From: Dendrophyllia cribrosa
Lineage: Eukaryota > Cnidaria > Anthozoa > Scleractinia > Dendrophylliidae
Length of the DNA: 64,000 nt
Direction: 5' to 3'
Assembly: GCA_024195265.1 (NCBI GenBank)
Contig: JAJLRJ010000001.1
Coordinates: forward strand, 54,623,702-54,687,701
In this document: piece by piece, positions 10,840-23,900 of the stretch
How the letters are laid out: each line of letters starts with the position of its first letter
How positions within the stretch are numbered: the first letter of the stretch is position 1
Translations under genes and position numbers: made by a program
Notes under the pieces: model-generated
Database searches by the model: none
What the model was told of the DNA's origin: nothing
The model's input: only the letters and a program-made list of their open reading frames with translations

Positions 10840-12195
10840 TTGGGTGATTCTGAAAGAATTAATAAAAGATATAAAAGTGACAGAAAGTATATACTAACAT
10901 CCCACATGAGAAAAGAATAAACACTGTATGTAAAGCAAAGGAAACATTCCATGAAGCCGGAGAAGCCTCCTGATACCGGGCGAAAACCTGAGGAAAATGT
11001 TTAGGCTTATTCTCAAAGAAAATTATTTCTAAAGTGAGTCTTATATGTGTTTGTCACCTACTGTTAGAACAAAGGCTTTGGAATATGAAATAAGCTTTAG
11101 GTTGTGTATGTGCGAAAAGTAATATCTTTAGAATTTAATAATATATTATATATGTAAGCTCAGTAATACATATAATCTTTATACATAAAAAAAATTGATC
11201 AGTGTTTTACTTTCAATAAAAGGAATGAACAGAAACGCACTGTAGAATGATATTTGGCATCAATTATGACGTTTTATTTTATTTGGGCTATAGAGCATTC
11301 CTCGAGGGTGTCCGCTTAATACAGGTTTGACTGTACACAAGAAAAATTGAGTTGTCCGAATAGTATTGGCTGCAATTGTATATAACAATAAGTCTTTCAG
11401 TCAGAGCTTTGAGTTCTGCGTGTAACCGCATGGGTCAACACTAGCAATAAAACAACATGTCCCTAAACGGCGCTCTGTTCCACTTGATGTAAAACACCGC
11501 TCAGTTGGTAGCACTGAGGGCACCTCTCACTCAGCCACGGAGTTAAATTCCCCAAAAGTCCCTGTTACAGTGAATGAGTACGTTTTAGGGCCTTTGTAAT
11601 GGTCTGTAATTGCTGGCATTTTTCTCGGGAATGGATAGTTGCTGAGGTCCAGGATAATTAGCCCTTTCAGTCTTAGGATCGAAATTTTAATTAGCTCTTT
11701 TGCCATTACCGTACTGAGAGAAGGTTATTAAACGACTTGGATGCTTTTGTTTTCCCTTTGTTAAAGAACTAAATAATTACTTATAACTGATCAGAAAGAA
11801 TACACAAGTCAACGAAGTAAATTTTATTTCGTCTAGCCTTTTCTCATTTTTTCAGTGCCGTTTCTCGAAGGAGCAGTGAATCAGTTAACGCGGTATGTTT
11901 CCACGCTGCGAGTATTGTAGACGTGTTTGGCCTTTCATTATTATTAACAATCATTTTTACAATTGTAGACAGTTAGATCTTTGCTGGCGCGAATGTGGTG
12001 TCTTGTCGTGTTTATTTTATGCAACGAGAAAAAATTATAAAGAGAGAATCTCGTGGGATCAACATATTTTGCGGGATCAGGGATCAAAATTTAGGGGTAA
12101 AAAATGAGATCAGTTATGAAAAAAATATACCTTGTTACGATCCTGAGATAAGGCCGTCTCTGTCTGGGGCCTATTTATTTTAAGCGCGCGAGTGT
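10840..12195. other. Intergenic; weak tRNA-like and TE-end traces
   Basis: No gene is recognised. Around 11,490-11,560 there is a degenerate tRNA-like stretch (CGCTCAGTTGGTAGCAC followed by GGAGTTAAATTCCCC). Near 11,310-11,336 GTGTCCGCTTAATACAGG resembles the end motif of the large element at 25,474-27,657. Both are too decayed to classify. Confidence 0.3.
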
Positions 12196-12199
12196 TGTT

Positions 12200-12222
12200 G
12201 GGGGGGGGGGGGGGGGGGGGGG
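12200..12222. repeat. Poly-G run (23 G)
   Basis: Uninterrupted homopolymer of 23 G on the plus strand. Its length is likely unreliable in the assembly. Confidence 0.95.
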
Positions 12223-12299
12223 CTTAATGGAGAGGGAGCTTGATAGAGAGGGAGGCTTATTATAATTTAGTGAAACGCGATGTCATCTGAGCTTGCTAC

Positions 12300-12881
12300 A
12301 CGTGAATAGACGTCCATGAACCATACTTTGATCAATAAAGTGTACGTGAGGCCCAGTATAAGTGAAGAAACAGCTATTCTTCTATATCGAGCTTTCATCG
12401 AACCGCACTTCGACTACTGCTACCCCGTCTAAGTATCGAATTGGCCGATAAGCTGCAAAAAATACAAAATCGCGCCATTAGGGTTATCACTTAGTCTGAT
12501 TTTTATTCTAGTGCTACTACCCTTCTCACTAATCTAAGATGGGATGAACTCTCTACCAGAAGGAAGAAAGTCAAAGCGAAACTAATGTTTAAAGCTGTAA
12601 CCAATCAAACTCCGGAATATCTTCAAGGCCTGCTTACACCTTTCAGCACAGACTATGAACTTAGAGACAAGGAAAAGAAATTCTGTCTGCCCAAGCCCCG
12701 TACAGATTTTTTAAAACGCAGTTTTTGTTACAGTGGGGCACTGTTGTGGAATAATCTTCCACAGAATGTCAAAGCCATCAGATCTATAAAAAGTTTAACA
12801 ACGAAATCAATCGCTCTATGTCCACCTCCTACTCCCACACGGCAAACATGTAAACCAGTTTTTATCTTTCTTTGTAACTGA
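12300..12881 (+). pseudogene. CR1/L2-like LINE reverse transcriptase C-terminal remnant
   Basis: The frame from 12585 contains MFKAVTNQTPEYLQ, later LPKPRTDFLKRSFCYSGALL and WNNLPQNVKAIRS. This pattern is shared by the C-terminal region after the reverse transcriptase in CR1/L2/Jockey-type non-LTR retrotransposons. Upstream, YRAFIEPHFDYCYPV and RRKKVKAKL continue it in shifted frames with stops. The copy is truncated at its 5' end and inactive. Confidence 0.65.
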
Positions 12882-12928
12882 TGTTTTTTATCGTGTTTAA
12901 GTAAAGTTATATATGTATGTGTGTATTT

Positions 12929-13043
12929 AACTATTATAGCGCAAGGGCGCGCGCGGATATCGCCTAATTCTTAGCCGACGAGGCCGTAGGCCGAGTCGGC
13001 TAAAGTTAGGCGATATCACGCAAGCTTAAGCGCTATAATAGTT
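12929..13043. mobile_element. Short hairpin MITE
   Basis: Inverted repeat with ends AACTATTATAGCGC and GCGCTATAATAGTT. Internal complementary GATATCGCCTAA / TTAGGCGATATC and AGCCGAC / GTCGGCT make one long imperfect hairpin. Confidence 0.7.
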
Positions 13044-13230
13044 TTATAATTCAACACATTGATAACAAAGCACAGTTTGAAGAAAAAATATCGAGGCCGG
13101 TCCGTCATTTTTGCATTCTCTTGTCAAAATGCGAAATTTACCTCTATCGTTGGATATACGTCATGTAGACATAGCGTATATCGATAACTTTTTGACTATA
13201 TTTGGGCAGTGTATCAATGTGTTGAATTAT

Positions 13231-13249
13231 AAGTATGTATGTATGTATG

Positions 13250-13279
<30 letters not shown>
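13231..13279. repeat. (GTAT)n microsatellite
   Basis: About twelve copies of the tetranucleotide GTAT, starting after GAATTATAA. No gene is recognised from here to the start of unit A at about 14,120. Confidence 0.95.
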
Positions 13280-13280
<1 letters not shown>

Positions 13281-14249
13281 TTATATTCATTCATGATTAC
13301 CGTAATTGCGATTAAAATTTAGTACAGTCAAGTACCGGTAATATTTCCACCACAGCTAGCGAGTACTGTATGTGAATTCGTGCCCCGGATTGGTACAGTG
13401 AAAATCTACCCGTAATACAGTTCGCCGTCTGTTGTTGGTTGTAAAGGAGAAGTAGTACTTGGCGTAAAAGGTTTTAGAGAAATTATAACTTTATTTTCCC
13501 TGATAAAACTCGGGTTGGGTTAGCGGTTTGACTGCTGACAGGTTACTCAGTTGCTATCGCGGGCGCTAATTTAGCTGTCAGCTTCTATGACTAACCAATG
13601 AAAAACGAGATCAATTTTATCTTATTCAATTTCTAGGTAACATAAATTTTTAGAATGAATTTGTCATAAAGATGACGATGATTGCCCGGACAATATAGTG
13701 TATGGATATATTTATCGCGTTCGAAGAACGCAATCCTAATTTCGTGTTGGTTGTCCTGTGGTTTATGTGCAGTAAAATTTGAGATTTTTTGGTAGACGGT
13801 CTTCCAAATGGCCGCCCCTATTGCTTTTTTCAGGGGCTCATTTCCACCGGAAATTCCTTGGAACGCGTCTCCATAATCTGTGATTACTGCTAGTATATAT
13901 ATGGATAAATTCCATATAGATTCATTTGTTTTCGTTTACAGCTGTATTATAAATTCAAGAGACATAAGATTGAAAAACGGATTTACATAAATATGAAGTC
14001 TTTATTATTTTAACATTACCCCGTTGCTTTAATGAATCAGTGCAAAACAGGATGAATGTACATGTAAGAGTTCGATACCGGAGAACACGTTGCCATTATA
14101 GGGGTACGGTGATGGCCGGGGTAAGAACATACGGCGAATAAATTTAGCACGTGATGTTGTGCAGTGATTTGAGTGATAAGATATACTTTTAAGATTATGA
14201 ATGTTGTCTCTCTCGGATCAATAATTAAAAATTAGACAACTACACAGCT

Positions 14250-14890
14250 AAACAAGAAAATGTGTCCAAATACATTTGGATGAACGCATTCAATGAATTA
14301 AAATAATGACTGGTTTCAAACAGCGTTTGAATGACATTTTTTCATGTATAACTTGAAAATCTGACATTTATACGTTTGACATTTTTCTAATGATTTATAT
14401 TTCCATGTTTTTCAAACACGATATGGCCAAACATTCGTGATATAGCGCAGGCGTATGCGTTAAAACATATATTTTTCTATACTGCGCAGTATTCCTAACG
14501 TAACATTGATTGAAGCCCTATATCTGGCAAATAGAAGTTAATTCCATTGTGTAGTAGGGGAAAGGATAGCTGTTAAAAAAATGTGTCGACTATACATTTG
14601 GATGAACTCATTTATAATTTAAATAATGACTGTTTCAAGCAGCGTTTAAATGACATTTTTCTTGTATAACTTGAAAATCTGACATTAACTACGTCTGACA
14701 TTTTTCTAATGATTTATTTTCATGTTTTTCAAGCACGATAGGACAATTAAATTCGTGATATAGCGCACGCGTATGCGTTTAAACATATATTTTTCCTTTC
14801 CAGCGCAGTATTCCTAAAGTAACATTGAAGCCCTATATCTGTCAAATTGAAGTAAATTTTCATTGTGTAGTAAGGGCAAGGATAGTTGCC
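14250..14890. repeat. Tandem duplication of about 320 bp in the upstream region
   Basis: AAAATGTGTCCAAATACATTTGGATGAAC near 14,258 and AAAATGTGTCGACTATACATTTGG near 14,578 begin two similar blocks. Both contain TGACATTT repeats, ACTTGAAAATCTGACATT, GCGTATGCGTT and GCGCAGTATTCCTAA. The same pair is present in unit B (about 46,010-46,650), so this duplication predates the segmental duplication. Confidence 0.7.
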
Positions 14891-15229
14891 CGCTGTGGAA
14901 AATGATTTGACATTTTAGTTGCATTCTTTAGTAGTTGTTAACTGTAACAGCTAGAGTTCATTACAGTCCTTCTTTCTGATGGATGTTGTTTCGATTTGAA
15001 TCATTACATTTTACATTGATTGAAATTTTTTTAATGTTTTATCATAGCGAGGGGAAGTGAGATTAAGAACGTTTGTTAGCGTGTTGTTTAAGCGCAAATG
15101 TAAACAATAATCTGTAGTATTAAGTTTTTAATATCCTGAAAAAATGACATTAACGAGTCCGATAACGGAAGGACATAACCTCGCTTATTTAATGTTTGTT
15201 TTCAAGTAAGTCTTTATTGTCTTGAAGCT

Positions 15230-15589
15230 TATGACATAGCAACAGTTTGAAGAAAATTAATCAGAAGTAAATTGTTACTTCTGCTATCAACCGTGCAGCT
15301 CCGTAATAAACGAATATAGCTGAATTTGAATCAGTTATTTCAAATAGATTTACATCGATTTGAGCGGAGCAGTACTCAAGATACGATCATTAACAAAACA
15401 TTCTGTCAATTTTTTTTTTCTTTTAATGAAGACTTCTGCCAGGTTAAGTTTGATTTGTTTGCTTTTTTCCTTTTACACATTAAACTAAGGTTGTTTAACT
15501 TTCGTCGCATTTGTCACAAACTGTTGGATGTAAAACACGGTAAAACAGCGGTGTGTAATTCAATTGAACGTACCGAACGCAAAGGTAAG
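15230..15589 (+). other. Possible 5' untranslated exon upstream of the dioxygenase
   Basis: ACCGAACGCAAAG followed by donor-like GTAAGT at about 15,584 is conserved in unit B (about 47,392). The alpha-dioxygenase start exon has an acceptor (CTTACAG) only 6 bases before its ATG, so an upstream untranslated exon must exist. This conserved donor is one candidate. No direct proof is visible. Confidence 0.2.
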
Positions 15590-16939
15590 TTTTTTTTTTT
15601 TATATTATCACTGTGAATAGAAGCCCGGCATAATTTTTTTAGTATTCTCTTGTAGTTATTTCATTTTACTGACGTATCGTTCGATGTAAATCATGCAAGA
15701 CTCTTACTTATTTAGCCAGCTAATGTATGTATATCACAATTACACTCCATTTCACTTGAATTTAGACTCTTTTCTTTTCTTTTCTTTTCTTTTCTTGGTT
15801 TCATTTTCCCGACTAGCTGAAGTAACTTTTAAATGTAAAATACTGAATTCATACAGTAATCTGAGTCCGCTCATCATTCGTTCTGTGACGATGGTTTGAA
15901 AACCCGATCTTGATTAGCATTTATAGATTTTGGCGTTTTCATTCAATTCCTTCGTTTTCTCTGTATTTAACCCTTTAACTCCCAAGAGTTAAAAAAAGAA
16001 AAATCCCAAATTTCATTTTGTAAAATATTGAAAAACAAATAGTACCATGCAAAAGTACTGCCAAAGAAGTTTCATTTGAATGGTCACACCACAGGATTTT
16101 GTCCACAGACTCAAAAGTTAGAACAAATGGTACCATGCAAAAGTACTGCTAAAGAATTTTTCATTTGCATGGTGACACCATACGATTTCGTCCACAGACT
16201 CAAAAGTTAGAACAACATCACATGTCTCCATAATTGACTCTGGGAGTGAGAGGGTTAATGATCAGTTTGGGAAGCCATATCATGGGGCATGGTGTTCTAT
16301 TCTCGTAGATCATTTTCTTTTGCAAAAACTAAATCTAATCATAATTTCTTATACCTTCTAACTGACCTTCTAAAAAAGAAACAACGGTTGAAGTATTGAA
16401 TAAGTAACATGTCAGTCTTATCCTTCGACCGACGTTAAACGACTTTAAACTTTGGAGTACTCCGTCTTATCCTGCGATTTTTCCCCGTGAAAGTATTCTT
16501 TAAAATCTTTCTTTCCGTATCCTGAATGACAATGAAAAAATACAATAGTTCGAACGAAAATGACACAAATGCCCTTTTAATGATGACGTCATTTTGCTAC
16601 AACAACTACCTGCTGAATCCTTCAGTTTTGTGTTTCTTGTACAAATTAGGGTTAAATCGTATCAAGAAGTCGTCTTTTGTACCGGAGAAAAAAAGAAAGG
16701 AAAAACGAAATAAATTCTGGTAAAATTCTAATCAAATGTACAACAACAACAACAACAATTTATTGACAATAATCAAAATAGAACAATATTGATTGTCCTG
16801 CAAATTGTCCCGTAAATTCTAGTATGACGCCTTCGTGAAAATGGCCTATCAGTAAGAAATACCAAAGAATTCAGTGTAAAAAAAATCAGAATAGATTTGT
16901 TGCTATAAATCAGCTTCTGGGAACTGAAAGACAAAGAAC

Positions 16940-17545
16940 TGGAATTTTGGAAATTTACAACGTGGTGCAATCTTTTACAATGTTATAACCTTGGTTTGCA
17001 TGTTACGTCATCGTCGTCATGTTGATGGGCATGAACAAAGGATGACCTTTCGTGGGAGCCTGTTGGTGGTTCCACTGCGTGGCCGACCACACCATTGGGA
17101 AATTTACAACGTGGTGTAATGTTTCTCGTGAAGTAATCTTAAAATATTTCGTAACCTTGGTTTGCAAGTTACGTCATTGCCGTCATGTTGACAGGCATGA
17201 AGAAAAGATTCCGTACCGTTATAATTATAGCCTGTTGGTGGTTTGACTAACTGCCATACCATTGGGAAAATTACGACGTGGTCCGATTTTTTCGGATTAG
17301 GTTTGCATGTTATGTCTTCGCCGTCATGTAGATAGACATGAATAAAGGATCACCTCTCGTTAGAGCCCATTGGTGTTTTCACTATGTGGCTGCCACACCA
17401 TCGGGAAATTTACAACGTGGTGCAATGTTTCTCGGAGTCATCTGAAAATTTGTAACCTTGGTTTGCATGTTACGTCATTGCCGTCATGTTGGTGGACATG
17501 AACAAAAAATCACCTCTCGTTAGAGCCCATTGGTGGTTCCACTAA
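16940..17545. repeat. Tandem repeat with units of about 150 bp, four copies
   Basis: GGGAAATTTACAACGTGGTG occurs near 16,946, 17,096 and 17,404, with a diverged copy near 17,263. Each is followed by GTAACCTTGGTTTGC and a CGTCATGTTG motif. Unit B (about 48,605-48,905) holds only about two copies, so the array changed in number after the duplication. Confidence 0.65.
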
Positions 17546-19105
17546 GTCTGACTAGCACTCCATTCTCGTTTAAAAAGCTAGAAAATAACTGCACACCATC
17601 AATATTGAATATCAGTGACCACAGACACCATCACAATCGAATATCAGTAGCTAGAAAACGTCATTCGCGAAGCTCACACAACTTTCTTCATCTTTGATAC
17701 ATTTACAGAGCAGGACGGCGCTTCCAGGAAAGTAGGTACAAAATTAGGTAGACAATTTAAAACAGGTTTTTTAGTTTACAGTTGCATCTCCAGTCGATTG
17801 CCTTTCACACACTGTGCTATGCTGGTACTGATTTGAACATGCATTACACATGGTAAATACATTTTCTGGTAAAATCACCTACGAATTTTAACAAACAGCA
17901 GCGGTTAATGTTAAACTGACTTACGACAACGTACATGTTTTTATTACTCACTCATATCTGCTAGGCAATATAACCAACGCAACTCCAAATAGTTTCTATA
18001 CCAGGATTCTATCAGTTCTCTTCTTCTCTTTGAAAAAACTTAAACCTGACTCTGCAACTAAAACATGGAACATTTTCTAAGGTTTGAGAATCTGATTACA
18101 AGGTTGCGTTTTAAATCAAAGTTGACTCTATGTACGATCGTTTCTGCTCTTTTACACATCAAAGACACACAATGCGCGAACGAATGTTTGTGAGCAAGCC
18201 GTTTAATTTTGGAGGCTTAGGAATCAACCAAACAAAAGCTATTGTTGCCAAAAAGAAATTTGAAAGGCAATCAAAAAGGTGAATGATAATATTAATACTA
18301 CTGAAATAGGCCACTATTCAGTTTAAAGCTTAATTTATTACTTTTTGGCTTTTGCTTTGTTGGCTTCCTGTTGCAGACATCTTTTTTGGTGTTAGAGAAT
18401 GATAAAAAATGTAAAGTTTTATTTTTCACTTTATGCTAATGCACAGGTAAAACTACCCTTATTGACACCATTTTGGAACTTAGCCCAGGCATTGAAATTT
18501 AGAGATCAGATACCACACAGCTCTTTACAACCTCTAATTTCGTTGGACCTCTGTATTACGCAGCTCTATTGTTTTCTGGGCTAGGGTCCATTGTTGTGTT
18601 GTTTGTTCTATTGTTTTCTCATCAAATCAGAGAAGACCTTGTAAGAGCTGCTTACTGCGAAATTTACTTATTGCGTCAGTAATTATGCGAGATAATTCAT
18701 CTAAAGTAAAATAAACGAAAACAAAAGTAATTTCAAAACGTATCTTTTAACTCGATCCCCTAACGCGCTAATTTGAGTACAAAAAAATTCACGTTAATAT
18801 GTTGTACATTTGTTGTTCGACAATTCATAAAATTGTGATTGAAATGGTCTTTGAATGGTTGCTAGTTTTGCAACTGCCAATACCCATTCATATTAATTCA
18901 AATTATAGTTAGTAGTCCTGTGTTGCTAAGTAAGGAAAAATTGAAATCCAAATTTTAAACAGCTCTTAATTAGTATGACAGTAATTGGCCACTTTAATTA
19001 AGAATGACTAATGTTATAATTTTGCCCTGCAATTAGTGATGAAGAGTCATATTGTGTTATTAAGCACAAAAAGAAACGCCTCCAAACGGTATTTTTTCGC
19101 CTTAA

Positions 19106-20279
19106 GGACGTTCGCGCGAAAATCTTCTAACATTGATTTTTTTAAAAACTTTTGCTACAGTTAGGCAATGAGTTACTCGTGTCAGAAATGCAAAAAAAAA
19201 ATGGGGTCACCGACTTCGTTTCGGTAATAAGATATGTGAAAAGTGACCCTAATTTCGAAAAAAACGGCCTTCCCAACTCGATATGGCCCCAATGTCTGTT
19301 AGTCCAAACATATTGTTAATGAATCTCTAAAATGTAATTTTCTGTGCCAAATTTTGCATGAGTGGGTCTACTAAGCAAATTCAGGTAACGTTCTTTAGAG
19401 GAAATCTAATCTGTAAGCGACAGCATTTGCAAACTCTGACAGCCGCAAGTTGCGAGGATTCGATGTCGCGTGGGTAGAAAAATAGAAAAAATTTAAACAC
19501 ACTGATTTTTTGTTCATTTTTTTTACAATCTGTCGAGAATTGGCAAAGAAAATTATCTATCAAAAACAAACTTGGGGTCACCGACCATCCAAGCGAGTTA
19601 AATCTAAGCAAAGTTAACGCAACGGCTACCAGCCCTTCATGTGCTTAGATTTCTTCTCTTGCGCGCGCGCTCGTGCATGACGTAGCATGGCGTTGTGACA
19701 TGAATTGCGTGCGCAGTAAGGATGCTCATAAACAATTAAGCCCCGGTCAAACGGTGCATGATAGTTGATGATAGTTCAAACTCGCAATCCCGTTTGAACA
19801 CGAACTATCATCAACTATCACGCGCTATCATCGACTATCATGCACTTTGAACATGTTCAAAACCATCATGATAGTTGATGATAGTTTTGTTCGTTTGACC
19901 GGGCGCATGATAGTCGATGATAGTTTTTCAGCCAGTTCTCGTCGTTCTCATTTCTTCTCCGTATCCATTCTCTTGTCTTGGCTCCTACCTTTGAACAATG
20001 CTCCATCAAATTATCAGTACATTCCTCCAATAACTCTAAAAAAAACAAGCTGCCGCTTTTTTTTCGCTCACAGAACTCTTATGTTTTTAACGCGGCAGGC
20101 GACTGAGAAGGAGCTCGCGCTACTTTGCTCGCGTCACTTTTGACCAACTATCATCAACTATCATGCGCCCGTTTGATCTCAAGCATGATAGTCAATGATA
20201 GTAGATGATAGTTGGGATCAAACTAACTATCATCGACTATCATGCATCGTTTGACCGGGGCTGCTGAGCGCGAACGCCC
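19106..20279. mobile_element. TTAA-flanked inverted-repeat element with nested palindrome
   Basis: TTAA at 19102-19105 and at 20280-20283 flanks the ends GGACGTTCGCGCG and CGCGAACGCCC. Unit B at about 49,850 has the uninterrupted site CGCCTTAATTTGGC, which proves an insertion (or a precise loss in B). TTAA target choice fits piggyBac- or Kolobok-type elements. Inside, 19,739-20,265 has ends AGCCCCGGTCAAACG / CGTTTGACCGGGGCT and many copies of ATGATAGT and its complement. There is no transposase. Confidence 0.7.
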
Positions 20280-20927
20280 TTAATTTGGCGAAGTAAGTAA
20301 TGGCCTGTAATGGGTGTTTCTAAATTAGCCATGTAACGAATAACATTCTACTTGGGTTTTAATTTTACAACATGATTTTTTTTCGCCTTTGCTGCAATAA
20401 AGGCCATCGATTTTGGAACCGAATGAGCCAAAGCAATTTGACAATAATTATCGAAAAAAATCAGGAAATAAAAGTTGTAAAGTTGAACCGAGTTCAAGTT
20501 CTGTACAGGTGCACATTTGTGATTCAGTATGTGGAAAATATATTATACATAATTATAAACGTGCCATGTTGAAACACGTCAAAGTTTAAAGTATTTTTTT
20601 TGTGTGTTACCTTTAATCATCTTGATTCTGAATGCATACACCATAATAGTTGTACTATTCTTTTGTGGTGTTAAGTAAACCATGAAACGCCCCAAATGTA
20701 TCTTTTTCACCGTTGACAGAATTATACAATTGCCAGTAGATAATCACCATTCCCAAATGTCTAAAGTCCATTTAAAATCACAATAGATCCATGCAGCTGA
20801 AGTAAATAACGGGAACAAAACTGTAATCATAATCAAAACGAACCCTGCGATTGGCTTAATGATCTTGTCTCAGTGATGCAGTCTATGTATTTACTCGTCT
20901 GCTCTCCGCCTTATCTTACAGAGAAAT

Positions 20928-23900
20928 ATGAGTCCGTTACAAGAACTACTTCTCAAGCTAGCCCAGCTTGTTCACCAACTCCTTCAGACCTTGCCGTATT
21001 GGTGGAAACTCCCGATTGTCTTGATGTTATTTTATCAGTTTCGACATAGGGATTACTTGATGCACAACAATTTATTTGATGGTTACCCTTCCCAGTTTAA
21101 TGGACCGAAACGCGATTGTCAGGACCCGGTGATAGGTAAATACTGCTAGATTTAACAACCCCCTGTACATAGCATAACTTTATTAAGTTAACTAGTTTAC
21201 AAAACAGAAAATAACCATAATATAAGGCTTCAAATAACTTTCTAAATCGGAATCTATTATTGTCGTAAGAAACATGGCAACAAATCTAAAAGGTAAATGA
21301 TTATCAAAACAGATAGGAAGGTACTCAGAACGACGACAATTAAGAAAATTCAAAGAATATTTCATATCACCGATGAGCAACCCATGTAATGAGGAGTCAG
21401 GGGTAAATTTGATACGCAAAAGCCAGGGATAATTGCATGCAAAAGACTGAATCCAGTGAAATTAAGATTTGGTGCTTTCGTTTTGTTTTTTGGCGAAAAA
21501 TTCAGTTTCAAAATAATCAATATTCCCACGATAATATTGCTTCATATAGTTTGATAATATTATAACTATTCAGTTGTAATCTACGGAAAATAACATTGTG
21601 ATGACATATAGACCACACCTAGTACATATGGAGCAGTTGACTTCCGCAAAATCAGAAGAAAAGTTGGCAACCACAACAAATGCAATAACAAATAAATCAA
21701 CTAGACTGGCTCAAAACAGATAATAATATAATAATAATAACTTTACTGAACGTGTCTACTTAGAGATAGCCGAGGGATAGACCCTCTACTAATAGGGGAC
21801 ACTTACAAAAGCTAGCAAAGATATTAAAAATCTATTTACAAAACTATCTAAATAAAATTCTATTATACAATTAAAACTAACCTATACTGATTCCTTAAAA
21901 CTATTTACATTGGCGCTAACTAGTTTCGTACAAATAAATTAATCACTGCAAAGGGGGCAGCGGTTTCGGCAACCGTCTGCCAGCAGTGGCAGACCAAACA
22001 AAACTTGTCACTCGGTTGCGTTGCGTCGCGTCGCGTCGCGTTCTAGGCGGAATTCGCACTGTTGGCAATTTCAGTACTCTGCAGGCGCCATGATTTTGTG
22101 CCCACTAAAGAAGTTAAGGGGGTCTGGGATGAATTCGACTCCGTGGGTGTTTCAGGAATCTTTTGGGGACGCGGGACCTTTCAAAATGGCAGCAGAGAAA
22201 ACTAGCGGTGAGGCAAATGTTGTTTAAAATACGACAGACTTAATAGCAGCTACACAAACACAAGTAAACACCAAGAAATGCACTACTGCTTCTCGCCTTA
22301 GACAATAGCTTCCTTGCCGGGAGCAAAAACTAGCGGCAGAAAAGCTAATTTTGTCAAAATCTTCGATCGTGAAATTGATGTGCAGCTATGCCTTGAAATA
22401 ATTAATTACGATTACCTCACTTGAATTGTTGTTGTGGTAAAACTTTGCGTTTCATTCCTATGTCTTCATCCTAGAAGACTTATCGACTTTAACTTTCTCC
22501 AGTCCCCACCTCCGGTCGATTTCAGAATATTAAAATCCCAACAGCTTGCGTCCAGGCTCTCTATAGTTTCTGGAGTAAGAAATTGGTGAATACAAGTTAG
22601 AAATAATGTCATTAATCTCATCGTAGGACACGTGTCTTTGGGATGCTCCAACATGAAACATCTGCCATATTCGCTGGCGAAAAAGGGAATTACGACAGAA
22701 GTGTGCGTACAGCATTGTAAAGACAAAAAGTACCCGTATGCAGGGTTTGATCACTGTCACAGATGTTACTGTTTCAAAAATCTGAAGAAAATTGGAAAAA
22801 CCTTGCAGAGCGGAGGCCGACATGGAAGGTCAGGATGCAGTGCTTCCGCAAAAATCGAAGTCTTCAGGACAAGTAAGTAACTATTCCATGTATCAATCAT
22901 ATTATGACGAGAGATAAGACACTAAGCAAAGCAGTCTGTCAGTGTGATCGTCCTGGTTGATGTAGTTCTGAAAAGAACTGTTGTTGTTGTTGTTGCTGAT
23001 ATTGACTAAACGTTTCGACAACCTGTGCGGAAGTCGGGAGGTCATCTTCAGAGTCATATTAAAGTGCTACTGCGATCAAATTTTTGATTTCCTTTTTTTA
23101 CATCTTCGTGTACAATTATACTTTCTTACTCATCTTGCCAAATTTCAATCCATTACGAACATCAAAAGTCATTTTATTTTAACATTTATGTCCGAGAATT
23201 TACAGCCGCCATTAATCAACCTTGTTCCATGGCTTGGTTGCTAAAGGGATAAAGTGACGTCAAAGGCTCAAACATACCTCACGGGTTGAAATTATAATAA
23301 CAATAAGTATTGAAAATCACGCGAAAAAGCAACAAAAACATTGGACTTGTTCTTCGTGCAATTTTCTATGCTGATTGTTATTATAATTTCAACCCGTGAG
23401 GTATGTTTGAGCCCTTGACGTCACTTTATCCTATTCGCAACCAAGCCTTGGAACAAGGTTGATTGATGGCGGCCGTAAATTCTCGGACATAAATGTTAAA
23501 ATAAAATGACTTCTGATGTTCGTAATGGATTGAAATTTGGCAAGATAAGTAAGAAAGTCTAATTGTACACGAAGATGTAAAAATATGAAAATCAAAAATT
23601 TGATCGCAGTAGCACTTTAAGGAATTCAAAGTTATTATACTTGATTTATTCTGCGGTTAGAGGTTATATGAATTTCATACTGATATATGTAATTTTAGTG
23701 TACTAGATTTGATTAATAACTGATGGTAGAAACTTGGACTGGACGCGGTTCATTTTCTGATCACATTCTTTTTTCGTAGTGCATTGCACTGAGGACATGC
23801 TAATGGCTCGGACCCATGATGGGACCTGTAATGATCTGAATGAACCGGCCTCAGGAAGCAGGTTTTACCGGTTTGGGCGGAGTGTAAATCGTACCAAGAC

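Noticed and set aside
10566..10952. Frames rich in LLFSS or RREEK over the AGAAG repeat
   Set aside because: Pure translation of a pentanucleotide microsatellite.
22981..23244. Open frame of 87 codons near the hammerhead-like motif
   Set aside because: It lies across (GTT)n and one arm of a foldback element, and the mirrored frame occurs in the other arm.
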